NCBI RefSeq assembly: GCF_964340395.1
Contig: NC_135551.1
Span: forward strand, 15,455,003 to 15,519,002
Direction of reading: 5' to 3'
Origin: Glandiceps talaboti
Lineage: Eukaryota > Hemichordata > Enteropneusta > Spengelidae
Length of the DNA: 64,000 nucleotides
The stretch's first letter is position 1. Each line of letters begins with the position of its first letter. The translations under genes and the position numbers were made by a program. Positions 60,651 to 64,000 of this stretch are shown here, in pieces. Under the pieces are notes generated by a model. That model saw only the letters and a list, made by a program, of their open reading frames with translations. It made no database searches and was not told the DNA's origin.

Positions 60651-63600
60651 ATTTTGTGAGTATATATTTCCGTTTGTAACATTACTCTAATCTTTCTAAT
60701 TCTGTGTTTGTGAAAAAAAGCAAATAAGTAAACCTTTTTTTAACTAGGTTCCAAACTTTTAGAAAGGGTTCCTGTAAATTTTATCAATATTTTATGCCCT
60801 GTCACTTTGTTAGTAAGGGTGTCAAATTTTGCCACAAAAAATCTTACTTTTATTTCTGACTTTGTGTTTATGAAGGCCAGCTAGTAAGTAACATTTATTG
60901 GGGTTTCCCAAGCTTTTAATCAGGGTTACTGGATCTCTTGAGTTGTGCCAGATTTCTCTGCCAAAGTATTTCAAACTGTAGCAAGAATTCTAGAAGAAGG
61001 TAACTAAAGGAACGGAAATACTGTGTATCATTCATCAGGTTGGAAAAAATAAAACACACCTGTTTTCAGATAAAATTGATGAAACCTATGCATAGAAATA
61101 CACAGGGAGATACCAAAGACCTGGAGTTCAGAGGGGTGAAAGGTCTAAAAGAGAGTGAGATTTTTCCATGTTTACACCGCTGTGATTTATGATGGTAGGA
61201 ATGTACTGGTGATTGAAGGTTTCCTATTTAGTAATGGATGCAGTATGTCTGTGTGGTTTGGTCAGAAAATCACATCAAAATGACACTCTTCACTGTTTTG
61301 CCATCTGATGGCTGTTAAATTCTTGTGAGTGGCTGTTTTTTTAGCGATAAAAAACCCAACCAAGGCTGTCATGGAACAACTGTAATGCAGTTGTCGGAAG
61401 TGACACAGACACGACATGGCATGAGTAGTTTATGACTAAATGAAAAAAAGTATTTAAGAGATATTGTCTATAAATCATTTTTATGAATTTTTTATGAATT
61501 TTCAGAATTATTTAAAGTTAATCTTGTACCATGGCAAGACTTCAAATTTGTGTACCAACAATGAAATGATATCACTTTTTTTTATCAATTTAGGGAGTCA
61601 GGTTTAGCATTAAGAATAACTTGAGGCCCTAACTTGAACCTAATTTGTATCTTAAATCCTTATGGTCCACCATACTGCAAATGTCCCAAACTGTGATACA
61701 GAAACAAAGTTAGAAGAGTTGGCCATCTTCTGCCTATAGAGGGCAGTGTTTCTTACCAGGAAACACTTCTGATTCTGATACAATTATTGTCACCAACTGC
61801 TAATTACAGCCTGTAGTACTTGTAACACAAGTGTTAACAATGACTTTGTCAATATCATTTGCCTTTCTCAATACTCAATTAGTTTTATACAAATTTGTCA
61901 AAGTTTGCATGTTATGTACTTGTCAGATTGGTTGTTAATTGTGCCCTACACCCATTGAGTCAGAAACACTGTTATAGAGTCCAGACTGTCTTTGTGATGG
62001 ACAGCTATACTCTTCGCTGACACAATGAAAATATGTGATTTAATATGCACAAAGAAACTTAGTAAGAGAGATTATAGTTTACAGGTACCCCAAAAAAATT
62101 ATGTCGTAATGTCACTTTTGTATCATATCTGAATTTCTGGTGAGAGGTCTACCACTTGTTGGACATGATTCAACTTAAATTAAAAGAAAAATAAGTATAA
62201 AAAAGTGACAAATTGTTGTTAACTCAACAAATAGTTGTTAACTTCTTGAAAAAGTGTTCAACAAGCCCTGCTTATGGTGTGAAACTAGTCAAAAGATTCA
62301 AGTCAATATTGGTACTGCTATCACTCTACATTATACTAACAGTGTTCTTGCTAAGGTCTGGAAACCCCGGTAACAGCAGCAACGTACGGAGAGAGGTAGA
62401 AAAAAAAAGGCCAGTTTTTCCCGTAGAATATATAGTAATTTTGCATGTAATGGGAACCCAGTAAAATGATACGGGAACCTCTGTTGATTTTACCTATTTA
62501 TCACCCTTAGCAAAAAAAAAAAAATTACTCATACAAAAGTGAGTAGCAAAACCATGAAGTTACACACTGCCCCTACTTGAACTTTTAAGGATTTACTACA
62601 AAAATCAAACCGAAGTTTAGATTTCAATCCAGAAATAATTTTTAGCTTTTCACTAAGTTGCCAATGTAAATAAAGCATGTGTACATTTGCTTGACATGGA
62701 CATTTTCATTGCCAATATGTGTTAAAAATTTTGGCTACCATGTGCTACCCTGAAATTGTGTTTCCATCGAAATCAATTATGTCGTAAGTTCATGTCACTT
62801 TCCCATTTTAGTTATTCAGTAGATCCATAAGTCATGACATAATATCATTTGATTGATTATAACAAAGAATATTTGATAAAAAGTGACTAAAATCTTTGCC
62901 TAGACACATTTTATGAAGGATGGCTGCCATCACATGTCAAAGGTCATGACCTCATTCTCACCTGAATTAGCTGTAAGAGAACAAGTGGAAATATTAAGGC
63001 ACTCCAAGCCTCAATGCAACAATTAGATAAAAGAGGTTAGAGATACCAGGTGGTTATATAGATAGTTTTATGAAACCACCCCATTAGGAGAATTGGTCTT
63101 CCAATTTGAATAAACATGTTTGGTTTTCTATAATTTTGCGACCCATTTTTTCGACATCAAAACATTGAGACTTGATGAGATCACAATTCCACCAAAAAAT
63201 TATCATAGAATTGTTTCATTTTCTACTTCCTTTGCACAAAATTTAAATCATACTTTTTCCTTAATAATTTGATTCATAATTTATAACTGAAGGAGAAAGA
63301 AAGATGAAATATGATGTACATGCACTTCACCTAAGTTGTGTTAATACAGTTAGGTATTAGAAATTACACCCATTTGTATAATAGGTGTTTCCCTAAATTG
63401 CCCTTTCTGATACATTTTGTATATTACATGATTTACACCAAACTTAAGTACTTAAACCCCAATGTTTGTTACCCATGCTTGTGGATTATTACTAACTGAT
63501 CAATGCTGCCATAAGGCCTAATAAAAAAAAAGAGTCTGGAAAAAAAAACTTGCATAGTTTCATATATGTTGTACATATGTACTACAATGTAGGTGAAGAA

Positions 63601-64000
63601 ACCTTGGACTAAGAAACTTTGGTGGATTTTACTTGATACCACCTTAGTGTAGTGCAGAATTTCTTTCCATTGTCTATGGTAGCACCCTTAATTGAACACT
63701 GATTAGAAACTCTGTTAGAGTGACTCAGGAACTCAGCTGCATTTTACCAAGTTTATACTTAACATCCTTAAGTTAATGAAAAAACCTGGTAGTGAATACC
63801 AGTAGACATAGCTGGGGAACTCAGGTAGATTTCACCTACTTACCAATACCAGCCATTACAAGTGGTATGTAACCCAGGTAACCCGACTGTGGAATGCAGA
63901 TAGTATGGACTACTTTTACAGGCATAGGTCAGATTAGGCCTAACAAAATAAATTTTGTGGTTCTGATTACGCTCAATTTTAGAATAGGTAGATTTTTTTT
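60651..64000. other. Intergenic, downstream of HLCS
   Basis: 3.3 kb, AT-rich. No coding exon recognised on either strand. A copy of the family C left end begins at about 63948 (TTTTGTGGTTCTGATTACGC) and is cut by the window edge. A CTCF-like motif is at 61731-61747. Confidence 0.5.

Noticed and set aside
62213-62464. 83-codon frame downstream of HLCS
   Set aside because: Has a hydrophobic stretch (ILVLLSLYIILTVFLL) but no similarity, no promoter and no continuation. Insufficient to call a gene.

Overview
The window is nuclear DNA from an animal, most likely an AT-rich, intron-rich marine invertebrate. The exons are small with GT/AG borders, the introns run to more than 11 kb, microsatellites and short foldback repeats are dense, and the proteins are close to vertebrate orthologues. 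An insect or vertebrate is unlikely. I cannot decide between an invertebrate deuterostome (amphioxus or hemichordate type) and a lophotrochozoan. Nothing bacterial or viral was seen.

There are three protein genes. (1) Positions 411-2241, minus strand: the 5' end of a divergent-homeobox gene resembling HDX, which runs off the left edge. (2) Positions 2734-29823, plus strand: a complete 16-exon KDM1A (LSD1) histone demethylase of 818 residues (exon sum 2457 nt with stop, all phases consistent). (3) Positions 38823-60463, plus strand: a 10-exon HLCS (holocarboxylase synthetase / biotin-protein ligase) of 911 residues (exon sum 2736 nt with stop), with an 11.4 kb first intron and one GC-AG intron. 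HDX-like and KDM1A are head to head, with 492 bp between their start codons; this shared promoter contains a YY1-type motif.

Between and inside the genes lie many repeats: long (AGT)n, (CA)n/(TACA)n, (AG)n/(TG)n, (CAT)n/(CAC)n, (TG)n, (TGTA)n and (AC)n microsatellites; tandem repeats with periods of about 20, 41, 60, 97, 100, 115 and 117 bp; a truncated LINE 3' end sitting inside a 20-bp minisatellite; other LINE/SINE tails; and at least eight kinds of foldback or terminal-inverted-repeat (MITE-like) element, several with more than one copy here. The 33-38 kb intergenic region holds nested inverted repeats around a composite repeat block.

The genes are not an operon. KDM1A and the homeobox factor are nuclear regulators that may share a promoter. 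HLCS is a biotin-metabolism enzyme that has also been linked to chromatin in the literature, but nothing here ties it functionally to KDM1A beyond adjacency. I found no new molecular system. The most noteworthy items are the MITE families, the GC-AG intron, the extended HLCS N-terminus and the bidirectional promoter. Copy relations and periods were read by eye and not computed.
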